Part shown: positions 1 to 13,960 of the stretch, piece by piece
Layout: each line of letters begins with the position of its first letter
Position numbering within the stretch: the stretch's first letter is position 1
Assembly: GCA_032191485.1 (NCBI GenBank)
Contig: JAVDOI010000010.1
Coordinates: 2,913,161 to 2,977,160 of the forward strand
Reading direction: 5' to 3'
Source: Leptoclinus maculatus
Taxonomy: Eukaryota; Chordata; Actinopteri; Perciformes; Stichaeidae
Length of the DNA stretch: 64,000 bases
The notes under the pieces: model-generated
Told to the model about the DNA's origin: nothing
The model's input: the letters and a program-made list of their open reading frames with translations, nothing else
Databases searched by the model: none
Position numbers and translations under genes: made by a program

Positions 1-44
1 CCTAATTCACACACAACACGAGACCCAAACTCACTGTGGAGTAC

Positions 45-269
<225 letters not shown>

Positions 270-892
270 TAAAATTCACTGTGGGCTGTCTGGACTAAAT
301 ACCAACTATCTATCATCTGAGATATTTCATACTTTCTCTATTCAATAAGCCCGTGTGATTTATGAAGTGGCTCGGGCTGCTTTGGTGTAGAATACGGTTG
401 AGGTTTAGAGATACGGACAATAATGTGCATTAAAGGCTTTGTGTTTGAAATTTTTTCGGTTTAGGAGATTCAATTGCATTGTATGCATTTACATTGTATT
501 CAAATAAACTAAGTTCTAAGCTTGTCAGGAAGCGAACCGTCCTGCTTATTGTGACTTTGTGTTGAATGATGTTCGTGCAGATTTTGACACTAGAAGGCCG
601 TTTCTCTGTGCTCACCTTAAATCTGAGTTCATGACGAATATGTACTACTTTGGTAGCCAGTCATGGTCCAGTTTTCAACTCACACAAGCTTGAAGTAAAA
701 CTCAAAGTGGATGGACACCGAGAATGGTAAGAGTTGACTTTTCAGTGAGGTAGGAGACATTGTGCGTCTGGCAGGTTGAGATGAAAAATATTAGCATATT
801 GACAAACTCCATCTTTAATGAGGGAGCAAGGCTGTCTCTTAGAAAGGCGTTTCATACAGTACTAAATTAGTTTCCTAAACATCACAGGGTGG

Positions 893-1127
893 CGGTCAAA
901 AGCGCACAAAGACTGTAGTTTCGGTTAAATCGCACCGCTTGAGGTGCCCTTGTGCAAGGCACCGAACCCCCAACTGCTAGGAGCCGCCCCCTTTAATCCT
1001 AATTGTCTCCATTAATCCATGTGTGTACGCCCTGCTTGTGCATGCGGGTGTATTTTGGGCCTATGTGTGTGTAATGTTTAAAAATAATGTGAATATCGTA
1101 AAAGGTGAAAATATCGAATATCCCCTT
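893..1127 (+). mobile_element. Fish SINE/LINE-tail-like repeat fragment
   Basis: GAGGTGCCCTTGTGCAAGGC at 941-960 followed by ACCGAACCCCCAACTGCT is a core I recognise from widespread fish short interspersed repeats. Downstream words TGTCTCCATTAATCCATGTG and TTGGGCCTATGTGTGTGTAA continue the same consensus, ending near AATATCCCCTTG. The promoter half is not recognisable. The core resembles that of the SINE at 35870-36027 on the opposite strand. Confidence 0.55.
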
Positions 1128-1640
1128 GTTGTGTCTCTAGTCACTAGACCATGATCTTACCTTATCCTTAACCAAGTGTGCCAGTTCCTTAACAAGTCAA
1201 GTCAATGTAAGAGGTGACTGTTTTGCAAGATTGGATATATTGCCACATTCTTGTAATTTGTTCATAAAAAACATAATCCAGTCTGCACTATGTTTGCTTT
1301 TATATTATATTTGTATTTTAATACATAGTATTTTCTATGCCATACAATGTGTGTGGAGTGTCTGGGACCTGGCATGTGTAGCCCTTTTGTACTGTAGCCC
1401 TTTAACACTGATGGTGTGAGAGCGCCTTTGTCATCTCTGGAGGATGCTGCTGCCTTCCAGCCTACACTCAGGGAGAACAGAACCACAAAGATACTTCCAA
1501 TGATGCTCAGTAACATATGTCAAATAAATATGCTTGGATTGAACAAATACATTCTTTTTTTATGAATTCAAAAAAGATTATATTGAAGTCCACAATACTC
1601 CCAGTCAGATTATGCCACTGCTATTTAAACCAAATACACT

Positions 1641-1712
1641 ACCGCATGCACTGGTATCGGATCGGTGCTCGGTATCCAGAGCCAAGGTATCGGGATCAGG
1701 ACTGAAAGAGTG
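1641..1712. mobile_element. Possible fragment of 'ggtatcggatcggtactcggtatc' fish repeat
   Basis: CTGGTATCGGATCGGTGCTC followed by GGTATCCAGAGCC and AAGGTATCGGGATCAGGACT resembles a GGTATCGG-rich fish repeat. Only about 70 bp is visible and no ends are seen. Confidence 0.4.
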
Positions 1713-3633
1713 GAATCTGTGCTCCCCTGATTTCAATCCCCATTCTGTTTTATAACAACACACTTCCATCAGTAATGTATTCCCCCTCCATCACTCTCTA
1801 TAAAACGTACTGCTGTTTGTTTGGTTAGGCTCAAACCAACATAGAGGAACGCAAATTATTTATCATACACATTCATATCTGTTGTCTTTTTTTTTATATA
1901 CGCTCAGATTTTTTTGCGACGTCAGCATTTTTCAGTGGCTGCTGGGCCGGCAAATAAACTGCGGGAACATAATATCTTTTGTTGTTCTCACAACTACAAC
2001 GCTGTCTGAGGAAGGAAACAGGATCATCTGTAACGTTCTCCTCTCCTACTGGGACAGAACCAAAAAAAAAAAAACCTGTGTATATTTGTGTATGCGCTCG
2101 GGAATGCAAATCCTTCATCGATGTCTGTCGTGATGTTTGTGAGTGAATTACTGGGGAATATGCATTTGTGAATCCATGTCTCAGCATCTCCATATCGGGG
2201 GTTAGTGTTTTTGAATGTAAGGCTTGCGAGACTGTTTTTGTTTTTGTTTTTGCAGAGAAACACTAAAGGTGGAGATTTCTTAGTCTTAACGCAAGAACAC
2301 GGAGGACATGTGTGGTTTGCATTCGTTTTGAGTTCAGATGCTTAATATATGAGTGAATTGTGAGTGTGTCTGTCACGGACAAAGGTTGACGTTATTAGCA
2401 AGGACAAGGACGACAAAGCTGCACAGATAAAGGTAACGACTAGACAGGACTGTTATGTATTCAAGTACTGATAAAACAGGTGTAAATATAAATATATGTG
2501 AATAAAACAATGACTATGGAAAGCTAGGTCAGTTGCCAGTTGGTTTGAAGGGCTTGTTGTCTAAATCCGTTTGTAGTTCTTGTCAAATAGACCTCGTACT
2601 GCATATACACAGGTTTAATACTATATTGCCGTACAACTTCGTTGTTAGGAGTTTGCCTCAGGTTATAGAAGTCAAGACACATTACAAGAAATAAAAACAC
2701 TTAACACTTAAAACATAATCCCCGTAAACATTACATACATCCGTGGATGTGTGCTATTCACAAGACTAGAGTAAAATAGAAAAAACTAAGTGTCGGCTGC
2801 TTTAAAACACAGTATTAGTGCTTTGCTTTGGCATTCCATTTCCATTCAGTAATTGGACGATTCTGCAGTAAGTGCGAGAAGAAGGGATACCTTAGTTGTA
2901 ATAGCCCTGAGTCTTTTTCCTGAGGGGAGAGTTATGAAGGAGGTTTTGGCAGGATGAGTCCTGCAGGATTGAGTCCTGCAGTGGTTTTAGACCTTTGCAC
3001 TGCTTGCGGGTCTCGTAGATGTCAGAGGTGGCGGTGAGTGTGCAGCTGATTTTTTTGAAGCGCAGCAAACAATTCTGATCATATCATAAACGTAACGAAT
3101 ACAATGTGATGTACATTTTATTGGGGAAATGACACTCAGATGTGTAAACCATCTGAATTTGCATGTTGATTTCCCTGAAGAGGAGGACAGCGATGAGCAT
3201 CTTCCCCTCATACTATGTCCAAAGAACTAACAGTTGAGCCTCGCTCCTTTGTTTATTTAATCAACCTTTTCTTGCTCCAGGAAACCCACCATTTTGAGAG
3301 AATTTGCAATTTCTCTAAGCTGATCCCCTGTCCAGCAAAGCATGTCATTTAAAGGAGGGTGAGCGACACACCCTCAAGAGCCTGGTTTTGTGTTCGCGAG
3401 GGCGTGCTTGCATGCGTGTGTGTGTGTGAGTGTGTGTGACTGTGTTTGAGTGTGCGCCTCAGGAGGTGTGCTGCAACAACATCAAAAACAAAACCTCAGC
3501 AGCAAACCAGAGGGGAAAGCATATGAGTACTTATTCCTCTTTCTATGTTGATTGAAGAGCCTCGATATGTGCCTGTTCTTTCTCAGCAGTGTACGTACTT
3601 ATGCCCCTCTGAGCTTGTGTTTGTGTGTATATT

Positions 3634-3634
<1 letters not shown>

Positions 3635-3679
<45 letters not shown>
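3635..3679. repeat. (GT)n microsatellite
   Basis: Uninterrupted GT dinucleotide run of about 45 bp. Confidence 0.97.
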
Positions 3680-3680
<1 letters not shown>

Positions 3681-4157
3681 CTCAAGTTTTTCCGGCTTTT
3701 TTTTTTGCCTTTTGAATGTAAATACTGACTTCCGTTGCTAATTATCTACAACATCTTGGTGCTTTAGCTAATGAACAATGCCAAGCTATAAGATAGAAGA
3801 CCTGAAAAAGGCTTAAATGTGTGTTCCCACTGGTGTTTTGTAAACATCTTACTGTGCGTAGTGTCATTAATAAACACTTCTGCAGCGTTAAAGGCTCTAC
3901 AGAACGTGCATCTTCAACACCAAACCAAGTTTTTACCTGCCCCCGAAATCCAATCGCCCGCGTGGAATGATAAAGTCGTGCAAAGCAATTTGCATTTTGA
4001 ATTCTGTCCAGGGAATGGTATTGTTAAGTCAGTGAGAAAGCAGTTCAAATGTGTAATTGCTGCAATACTAATTTGATCCGTCCCCTCTCCAGAACAGGTG
4101 CAGAGTCACAGAGAGGCTGGCAACAAGAGAACAAAGTGCTCACAGAAAAGGTGCGGT

Positions 4158-4158
<1 letters not shown>

Positions 4159-4212
<54 letters not shown>
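4159..4212. repeat. (CA)n microsatellite
   Basis: Uninterrupted CA run of about 54 bp. Confidence 0.97.
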
Positions 4213-4214
<2 letters not shown>

Positions 4215-4468
4215 AGACGCATTAATGAACATCCATATTTTTCCCTCTAGCTATAGTGTAGTGTTCAATTTAATGGTCTAATGTCCCTTAATGACTGCTT
4301 TATGTGCATGGGCTTATTGTGCATCTATCAACCTGAAGCACATCTAATCAGACAATTAGCCCTCATCTTGGGCTAATTTCCATGTATGTATTCATCACCA
4401 TAACTGCTGGTCTAATAGGAACACAAATGGATTGTCACTTCCCTGACACATGGGCGCACGGACATAGA

Positions 4469-4493
4469 CACACACACACACACACACACACAC
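4469..4493. repeat. (CA)n microsatellite
   Basis: CA run of about 25 bp, 256 bp after the previous one. Confidence 0.95.
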
Positions 4494-5672
4494 CTCTATC
4501 TGTCTTTCTGTCTATGTCTCGACGAAGGGATTAAAGCTCAGCATCAAACACAGCTGACTATAAACCAACTGATGCCGTCCAGTTGAAATGCGGACTTGTT
4601 TCACTAAACTGATACAAAACGTCACCCAGTCACCAGAAAGCACGTCATCAATCAGTTATTAACGTTTTTTCTCATCTCTGACTTGTGCAGTTCAGTGTCT
4701 GTTGTAACTATAGCCATCTTCTTGTCCACTGCGACGTACACCTTTAAGTCAACGTCTCTACTCGGTTAGATTCAAATTGGAAAATGTGCGACTGCCTTTA
4801 ACAACGATACGTGCATTTCACTTGCACTCGCTGATTTGGGAGTACGCTACGTTCCTCTGCCTAATTATGCACAAGAAGTTTAAACAACTAGGGTACGTTT
4901 ATCACTTAATTACATTTTCAGCCCTTGGGATTTGACAAAATAAGTACACGACCCTATAATGTGTTTATTTGCACACCGGACTGGTAATATATTCCACACA
5001 GATTTCAATTTTGAAACATTGATTATGAGGACTGTCCTCGGGGTGCATCCCAAGCTCCAACACTCAATATCACCATTTTTCACTGGATAATGAAAAAGAC
5101 GAGGAGCTCTCAGTTTATGCTCCACGACCATTGCTTCCCACATAGAACAGGGTTGGTTTTTTTTGACACAGCTGTGATGTAATTGCTCATTTTTAATCTA
5201 CATTTATCTACATTTTGAATCATCAGATGCGAGTCCATTACCTGCATGTTTGATCCGGTTTCGACCGTGCGACGCGACTTGTAATGCTATGTGTGCGCAC
5301 GGCTCAGTTTAGCTGGAGGCTCTGAGATTTACTTTGTCAGTGGTTTGATCTTACATATATGAGGTTAACACCGAAGAGCGCATCCCTAGTGCGGCGGTGT
5401 GTCTGCAAATATATTCATAGATTTGTTTCCCACAGAAGGGAACTCGGGATCGAATGAACGAGCGAAGCTGTTTGGGGATGCAACGTATTCATTGTCTAAA
5501 TGTAAAACCTGAAGAAAAGGGGAATTGCAGATTGGAGGAAGATGGAGAAGGACAGGAAGCAAAACAGAGAAGGTGAGCTGGAGACAGCCAGTTGTTGTTA
5601 TTTTAATGTTAACCTCTCCACTGATTACACAGCTTTATTACTCCTGCAGTCATTAAACGTGGGAGGGCGAGT

Positions 5673-5688
5673 CCCCCCCCCCCCCCCC
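5673..5688. repeat. Poly-C run (16)
   Basis: Mononucleotide C run; the length may be unreliable in assembly. Confidence 0.9.
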
Positions 5689-6739
5689 GCAGCGCCAGCC
5701 ATGATCTGGAATCTGCCAAGCTACTAAACCCTGTGTGGTCAAGCAAGAAGGAAATGTGTCTGAAAGAAACAGTTTGGTTAAACCGACGTGTCATGATTGA
5801 GCTTAGCTTCATTATTAGCAGAATGACGGCCTCTCTGACGACACACAGCGGCTATTGAAACGGCTGCAAAGGATGAAACATGCACGCAGAGAGAGAGAGA
5901 CGTTGGGAGGTGAGCGAGGACCAAGAGAGGAAAGGAAAGAAGCAACACAAGCAGAGTGGAGACAAGAGGTGAGAGTGACAGCACTGGAAGCCTTTGATTT
6001 TAGGTTTCTAATCAATGGGGATTATGGTCCGTGTGCCTGTGTCAGTCCTGATTATGGCTGCAGCGCTAGGAGAGTACAAACAGCTCCTCCTTCTAGAGAG
6101 AGGTGTTCTGCACAACCCTGTCTAGATGCATCGGATCAGACATTTGAATTGTTTGTCCGGATTTAGAAATTCAATGTGCAGATGGATTTAGGCATTTAGA
6201 AAACAGTGTGAATAAAAAAAACGAAAAAACAAGTATGAAAATCTTCGTCACGCACAAATATCAATCTGCAGAGACTGAACTGTCACACATAGGCAACAGA
6301 AGTGTTGCATTGTGACTGCATGCGTGGCAGGGGTGGGAGTGCGAAAGGGGGGTAAACATTGTGGATACCCGACACAGGAAATCATACGAAGCAGAAGACT
6401 ACGAACTGCAACACAAGGACAGACGGACCCTGGAGAGCCACTTTCAAATCTTTGAATGTGAATTCTTTCAACTTCCACTCACAGGATTTCCGCGTGTACG
6501 TCGAGGGAGTTAAGTTGGCAGCATGTCAGCGTTTTTCCATGACAGCTTTTTTAATATGAACACACTGTTTCCAACCTTTTAGTGTTTTTGCGTGACCAAT
6601 TTAAGACCATAATCAATATCACAGTTTTAATGAAATTACCTCCATCATAGTATTTATACTATATATGTTAAAAAAAAACATAATTTGAATGTTGTTTTTC
6701 TTTCTATTCATCTGAAAATCATGTCAAGTCGAGCTTATA

Positions 6740-6840
6740 TGAACCTTTATTGATCCCACGCAGAGAAAGTGGCACAACAGCAAAAGGTAGAACAGATGCA
6801 TACATCTAGATTACTAGACACATAAATGTACATCTGGTAT
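6740..6840 (-). mobile_element. Possible LINE 3' end, minus orientation
   Basis: On the minus strand it ends TGGGATCAATAAAGGTTC, the typical terminal motif of fish non-LTR elements (Rex/L2 type). The adjoining 60-80 bp is diverged. Confidence 0.45.
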
Positions 6841-9800
6841 TTACAAAATTCAAACTTTGAACCACCAAGTGTATTGAGACACAGAATATCACAAGGGACG
6901 AACTGGTATGTGGAACAAAGGTGAGTCGAGTAAGTGTTGACCGGGTACCGAAGGCTTCAGGGTTCTCAAGACAAACCTTTAGCCAAACATACGGACATGA
7001 GAAGATTTAGGTTGGATGGTGACTTCTTATATTTGTATTAACTAAAAGTGAACCAGAGAGCACCTCCTGTTATACCGTAGCCCATAGTTGTTCAGCAGCG
7101 GTTTGAGAAGCTTGGTGAACGTTTAGCTGAAACGTCTCTTGGCCCAGAGTGTAATGCCACTATCCCAAGTGTACATTTAGAGCCCAACATTAAGCAGTAA
7201 CCTGGTGGAACTGAAGAAGAACTTATTACCACCATGTCATCCACTTTTTTCACAGATTTCCCTGACCTAGTTTCATGCCAAATACATAATAAATGAATGC
7301 CTAATTAACGCTTGGAAACCAGAGCTGTCCTTTACATGATGCTGTTTTGTATTCATAGCTCTTCCCATACTGCTGAGAGTTGATTCTATTTCTACTTGTG
7401 CCCGGTTTTGACCATGTTGCTGAAAGCAGACAGAGCAGTCTGTTACTTTGACAGGCTCTCTGCTAATGAACTGGACCTTTGTATCTCCTCCTCCTCCTCC
7501 TCACCAGGCTATTCCTGGAACTGATGGCACCACAATCTGATGTCCTGGAACAGAGATAACCCGTTCAATCTGACTGTACCTCCCTCCAATTTGACCCTGT
7601 GTTAGCACAATCAATACTGGATGTCTTAACAGGCTGACCCCGCCTCTTTAAAACCTGAACCTTTCCTTAAATGATGATCCTGATGCCCGAGTGGTTTTCT
7701 GTACCGTGATTATGTTCAGGTGCAATAAATAATGTATGTTAATAGTATTATAGCGTTTAGATAAACGCTGTATTGTCTTTTCTAGGTAGTAAAAATCCCT
7801 CATTACTACAAGAGGCAGCTTAATAACCACAACGCTTGACGAGCTCTGCTTTGTCTCTTTCTTTATTTGTTCATCTGTTCCTCTCTGTCTTGAATTAGGT
7901 TTTCATAAATGATGTACTGTAAGGCACAGGGCAGTCAGAATCCAGATCAGCACACTGCAGTTGGTGAAAAAAAACAGTCCTCAAAGTACATTTTTTAAAG
8001 ATTGATCTCATTGGTGAGGTTGTTCAAAGGGTCTGCCGGGGCTCTGATGGAGAAAGCTTGATAATCCATAGTCGTCTGTCTGGACTGTGAAATGACCAGA
8101 GCTGTGCCTGGGCTCATCAGGGCTCGGATACAGCTCGGCGCTAGTCCAAGATGTGCCTTAAAGCCAATGAATAACATTTCTACATAAGTCCTTCTTTGCA
8201 CTGGTTGCCAATAGATTCAGGTAAAGGGCTTCTTTAAGGGAAAACTCTCTGACAAAATTGTGTTGAATCCACCTTTAAGATACACTTTTTGATATGACTT
8301 TATAGTAACGTGTAGTAAATCCTCCAGCTTCTTTAAAACAAGAACACTTACCCGTTGATTTGTGCCCTCGTAAAAATCATTGTCAAGGGACTTGACCAAT
8401 CAGATTGTTAGTGTTACATTTCATGGCTGAAACTCTTTATATCGCTTCAGGGATGAAAGTGTGAGCGATCTCTCTTCAGCTTGATCGGTAATGAAAAGCT
8501 CACCCGATGTGTCCCGGCAGTTTTGTAGCTTAATCAATAATAAAAGTCTCACGAGTTCAACTCTAGCAGGACCAATAATTTACGTGTAACGAGCGTGACC
8601 CGACCTGACCTCAGTCCACAATGGTGGTCCAACCAATCCAACACACGTCTGGGGCAAAACTGTATTTATACAAGTTACAATATTGTGGTCGTTTCGGGGG
8701 GAAAGAGCTGTTGACAAAATAACGAGACGAATGTACTCGTGTGTAACTGCTCATTTGATGCTACTTGTGTTGGTTTATACATCTATGTATGAATGGTATC
8801 TGTTGGTATAGATACTCTGTTTTCTTTGGTATGAAGTAGATGCAGAGTCTAATTGGACCAAAAACAAAAGTGATTTAAATCTGTTTTTTTTCCTTCACGT
8901 TCCACTTAAAGAGCACATTTACCAACAGAATGTTCTCTTTAGAAATGTAATGGAAAAAATAACAAATAAACAAAACATTTTTTTCAATCCAAACAGAAGA
9001 CAACATTGAGGAACAGGGGCCGTGTCACCACACACAGGCCGATACGATTCATGTCACTGAGACATAATGCGGCGCAGGCTTTAAAATAACCGCCTTTTTG
9101 CCATTGAGCTGTTTATTTAGTAATTGAATACAATCCCGACTGAGCACCGAGAGAGCACTTCTCCTTCTCCTTCCCCTCGCTGTCGTGGCGTCGAGCAGAC
9201 AGCAGCGACAGGAGAACGCGTGTCAATCCTTTTGATCCTCCGTAGAGTTGCTTTATCGTCTCCGCACAGCTTACGGTTATTGGATTGTTGCTGCGTTTTT
9301 GTGTGTCATTTCAACCCACCTTCAAAAATCACAGAAGAGAGGAGGAAAAAAAACAAAAACAGCATAGCACAGGTGGGAGGAGGCCGACTTTTTCTCCGCA
9401 CCTATTCGCCGTATATATGAAAGGTACAGGAGAACGCGCTGTCATCGCTGTCCCACAGGAAACAGAAGCCTTTGAAAAGGGGGAAGATGAAAGGACAGAA
9501 ATGGCTGGCTAGAAAGAGGAGACAAACAGACAAAAACAGCTCATGAGGTGACAGGCAGGAGGTTTTTGAAGTTCTTAGTCCATTTTCTTTTTTTGTTTTA
9601 GGTCATGCCTGAGCAAGAAGATAGGGGAGGAGAGTGAAGGGAAAGGGAAGGTGGAGGACTTAGAAGCGCATGTCAAACTCAGGCACTGACAGGCTGGTTG
9701 ACGTGTGTTATGCAGGTACCATATAGAGGAGAGAGAGGCAGATTGGAGCTCTACAAACCCCGTACATGTGTTTTTGCGCCTAATACACATAAATATAAAT

Positions 9801-11668
9801 ACTAAAAAAACAAGATAAAAAGACAATAAAGCAAAGAGATTTTTGTTTTGTGCATTCTGCGTTTGTTTGTTTGTTTTAACATGTCCTGCCTGAGCTGCAA
9901 CGCAACCTTTGATTTAGTTTGCGAAGCACTTTCTACCTTTTATCCAGTTTTATTTTATTCTTTCTGTCCATTCTAAAGTAACCAGCGGGCAGCTCTGAAA
10001 TGGAAAATGAGTTTGCTAAAAGCCATGTATTGTGTCAGCATAGAATAGAAGAGCAGTGGGCTATTCAGCTGCAGCAGAAATGAGAGAGAGAGAGAGGAGG
10101 GTGGAAAAATCCATTCAATTCCTCCTACCTCATAGCTGGTTGAACTCAAAAGGATGTGAGCATTTACCTTCACTCTCTAAATTTTTAACTGTCCTCTCAC
10201 GCTCTCTCATCTGTCCGTTCTGTCTCCCTCTGTGTCTCCTGTGCCATTTGTCTAAATCTCTCTTGTCCACTTTTCTTCTTTTCATCAGTGTGTCTGTCTG
10301 AATGCTTCCTTTGCTCTGTCTCTTTTAATATCTTTTCTTTTAAATGTGTAATGAGGCCAGTAATCTTTTCAGCTATAAGGTCAAACCATGAGATGAAGGA
10401 AAGACCACACAAGTGGAGTCCGAGACGAGCCTGAGTCGAGGGAATACATCTTGAGCTTCAATGTAACCAAAGGCCATTACGTTATTTTGTCGTATGAGTG
10501 ATGAATGGTATCTACAACATCAACTTTATTAATAGTTGGATTTGCTCATGCAGGATCAGGAAACAGTACTGCTCTCTTCTCCTGCGCGGTGCACAGACTG
10601 TAAAGTGCAATCTGGTACTGTGCATATGCGACACTAACTAGACAGTACAATTACAATGAAAAAATTACAATAAATGACAAACTTCCTATATTATTGGTTG
10701 CTCATCTTTCACGGACTAGGGCAGCAGAGGATGGCATCCAAAGATGCTCATCTCACATTTTTATCTTTCAAAATAAAAGTCTCCGCAGGGTTTCCCTTCG
10801 CCACATGGCCCAACTCTGCTGTAATGGCCACTGCCTTAGCTGACAGAAGAGCTGGTTATTAAGGCTCAGATTACAGAACTTCAGCCTTTTCCGTAGTGAA
10901 AATGAATCAAATAATGCATGTATTTCTTTGAAGAAAGAAACTATTTACAGCAATCAGCAGAACCTTTGTAATAGCTATTTTGCCGTTGACACTTGATGTA
11001 TGATTTCCTACAATTAAAGATAAAATCACTTGTAAATAGGATTGTATCCCTTATGTTTACTGTGAATAAAATCCCAGGTAGACAATGTATTTATAGGAGT
11101 ATTCTAGTTTATTAGTATTCTAATACCATCTCCAACTGGGATCTAGTTTTTAATTAGCAGGAAAAAAAAGTAGTACAAGTCGTCCTTTAATTAGGATAAA
11201 AGAGAAATTCAGGATTTTTCCATGAGTAGCCGATTAGAGAAATGCTTTTAGAAGATTGAATACTGCCGAGCACTTCTTCAGTGCGTGTTACCTCAGCGCT
11301 CCCCGTGAACATTTGTTTACATCGCTCTTGATGAATCGCTCTCCGTGTGCAGCGTGGAGCAGGCGGTCATCAGTGGCCTGAGGTTGTGTTATTTGCTGTA
11401 GACTGGAATCCATTTCATGGTCCCATCTTTGCTCTGAAACAGCCACGAGGAAGAGAGAAAGACTTCGTGCAGCCCCTCCGGTTTTTGCGGGAGCAGCCAA
11501 TGAACAGAGCCCAATGGTCCTGAAAGACAAGGCAATTTGGTCAGAGTGATCGGAATAATGAGAAAAGCATTGTAATGGTGCCAGAGTCCAATTTACAAGG
11601 TGGAGAAAGAAAGAGAGACAGGGAGAGCTAAAAGGGAAGCCGGGACGGAGAAGGAATAAAAGAACGGC

Positions 11669-11671
<3 letters not shown>

Positions 11672-11706
<35 letters not shown>
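11672..11706. repeat. (GA)n microsatellite
   Basis: Uninterrupted GA run of about 35 bp. Confidence 0.96.
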
Positions 11707-11709
<3 letters not shown>

Positions 11710-12615
11710 TCGCCTACGCCAGAAGGCCTGGTATTGGTTTTGTGTTCATGTCGAGGTGGCTGCACATTAACCTGTGCAAATGGAGGTTATGGCTTTACTT
11801 CCATAGGGTGAGTAAGGAGCAGTTAACAAGGGCTGCTGCTGCCGCCACAGAAACAGAGCCAAAGACCGCATTGAACATAGCGGAGGGAGAATGTAGTCTT
11901 TCCATCTCTACTGCGTGTGGTTTACAGCTTTAATCAGCCATAGATGCGTGATCGTACCAGAATCTCCTTCAATAGCCAGGTATGTGGGGCACTCGGGCTG
12001 TACCGAGGTTTAACATGAAGCTTTGAATGTCTGTCACCATATGTTATGACGTCATCATCACCTTATAATCCTCGAACCAAAATCCTGTGATTCGTCGGAC
12101 TAAATGAGTAAGTCTTTATCAACTTTTTATTGAATATAACTCGTGACTGTTTGCCTTGCTTCGTGTGCAGCGAGTGGGAGAGGGAACAGCCTTTTCACCG
12201 CAGTGAAAGTGTTGTTTTTTGAAACAACAAATATAGATTGATTGAAGCAGAACATTCCCTTCGATGTTTTCATTTCCAAAATCCACTGCATGTTTTTTTT
12301 CTTCTGTTTTCAATATAATTTGACTTTGAATCATTTCTTTGAACAGCGCTCTGGAGTTATTTTAACTGTTTGGATCGCACGAGTCTGAAGCAATCCTACA
12401 TAGTCACCACTGGAGTCTAAATCTACAGATAGTATCACACTATTTATGTTAGTGTGGCTTCATTTTTTATCTGCAAATGTGCAGAAATGCTGGATTCAAT
12501 CAGAATTAATAGACATGCAAAAAACAACATTTGAATGTTGATTAAGAATTTGAACGTCGATGTAAATGTTATGAATGAAGCTTCGTTCTATTCGATAAGT
12601 ATGTGAAAAAATAGC

Positions 12616-12659
12616 TATATATATATATATATATACATACACAGCTATATATATATATT
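12616..12659. repeat. (TA)n microsatellite, interrupted
   Basis: Two TA runs separated by CATACACAGC. Confidence 0.9.
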
Positions 12660-13140
12660 ATGTAAATACTGTATAAAAAGAACCAATGACCTACAATAAA
12701 AGATGTTTATATAATATATGTACAGGATTTATATAGACAGTATATATGTATATCTAAATGATTGCTGCATTAAAAACCGTAAAATTCTCATCCATCATAG
12801 GGGGCAGCTGACGTCTTGATGTTTCAGTGTTATTGACAGTGTACGACTGATTTAACTGTTCATCGGGACATTATGCAGCACATCTGTGGAAGAACAGGTT
12901 TACAGTGCAGAGGGAGAGAATGACTTTCGGGGATTAAGAAAATCCTCTGAGAAAGAAAAGAGAGAAAATGAAAAGCCTGTCAGAGACATAAAAGAAGATG
13001 TCGAAAATAACAACCAGAGATGATGAAAAATGAGAGCGGCAAATGTGAAAAGACGGAAAGGCCATTATCTGAAAGAGGTGAATAAAATCATGGGTGAGGG
13101 GAAAGTGCGAGCAACGGCAAATAAATGTCCACTTGGCTGC

Positions 13141-13216
13141 TCTCCTCTCTCCTCTCTCCTCTCTCCTCTCTCCTCTCTCCTCTCTCCTCTCTCCTCTCTC
13201 CTCTCTCCTCTCTCCT
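13141..13216. repeat. 7-bp minisatellite, unit TCTCCTC
   Basis: About eleven near-perfect copies of TCTCCTC in a pyrimidine-only strand. Because 7 is not a multiple of 3, the array stays open in all three frames. Confidence 0.95.
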
Positions 13217-13682
13217 CACTCCACGTTGTGACAGCGACACGGCTTCAGCAGATGGAGGAACCCTGTCCTCCCTTTGGTACCAGTTCAGGCCGGAGACCGA
13301 CATCCAGCCCGAAAAGCGTCTTCAAAACAGAAGCAGCACTTAGACGCCGTCCTTCGCGCTGACTGGACTGCTCACGATCACAGTGCCTCTCTGAGCGACC
13401 GCGTGTGTGTCAGCAGCTGGAGATTACCATCGCAGCTGGATTACAGAGGGCGATTGCTTCATTAAACGTTTTTTTTCCGCTGTCCTCTCGACTCATAAAA
13501 GGATAGCTACAATGAGCTGCTCCCGAGGCTGACTTATCGGTTCTCGCTGAGCCCCCCCGAGGGCCGCAGAGAGGAACGAGACCGCATACACAGATTGAGA
13601 CATATGTCTGCCGGGCAGACAGCGAGCACTTAGTCGGGAGGCAACCGTCTAAAAAAGCCCTGTGGTCATGGGAAGAGAGCTA

Positions 13683-13830
<148 letters not shown>

Positions 13831-13925
13831 GTGAGAGTTAATGAAGCTTTCCAGTGCATATCCCTTCCTTAATCCAATGGGGGTGTTAATCTCATGTGAG
13901 TCCCTAACTGCTGAAACACACAGAT

Positions 13926-13926
<1 letters not shown>

Positions 13927-13960
<34 letters not shown>
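13927..13960. repeat. (CA)n microsatellite
   Basis: CA run 96 bp after the longer array. Confidence 0.95.

Larger units (their letters stand above)
9121..13640. other. Non-coding region upstream of tnr coding exons, part 2
   Basis: No supported coding exon. Two patches, about 9124-9420 and 13226-13660, are richer in G+C and CpG than their surroundings and look like exon or promoter DNA in composition, but I see no TATA box, splice donor or start codon that would settle it. The region also has a GA run, an AT-rich stretch around 12616-12660 and a 7-bp minisatellite. A 5'UTR exon of tnr could be here. Confidence 0.6.

Noticed and set aside
13030..13465. Overlapping open frames through the TCTCCTC minisatellite
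   Set aside because: The 7-bp repeat contains no stop in any frame, so openness is expected. There is no similarity outside the repeat.
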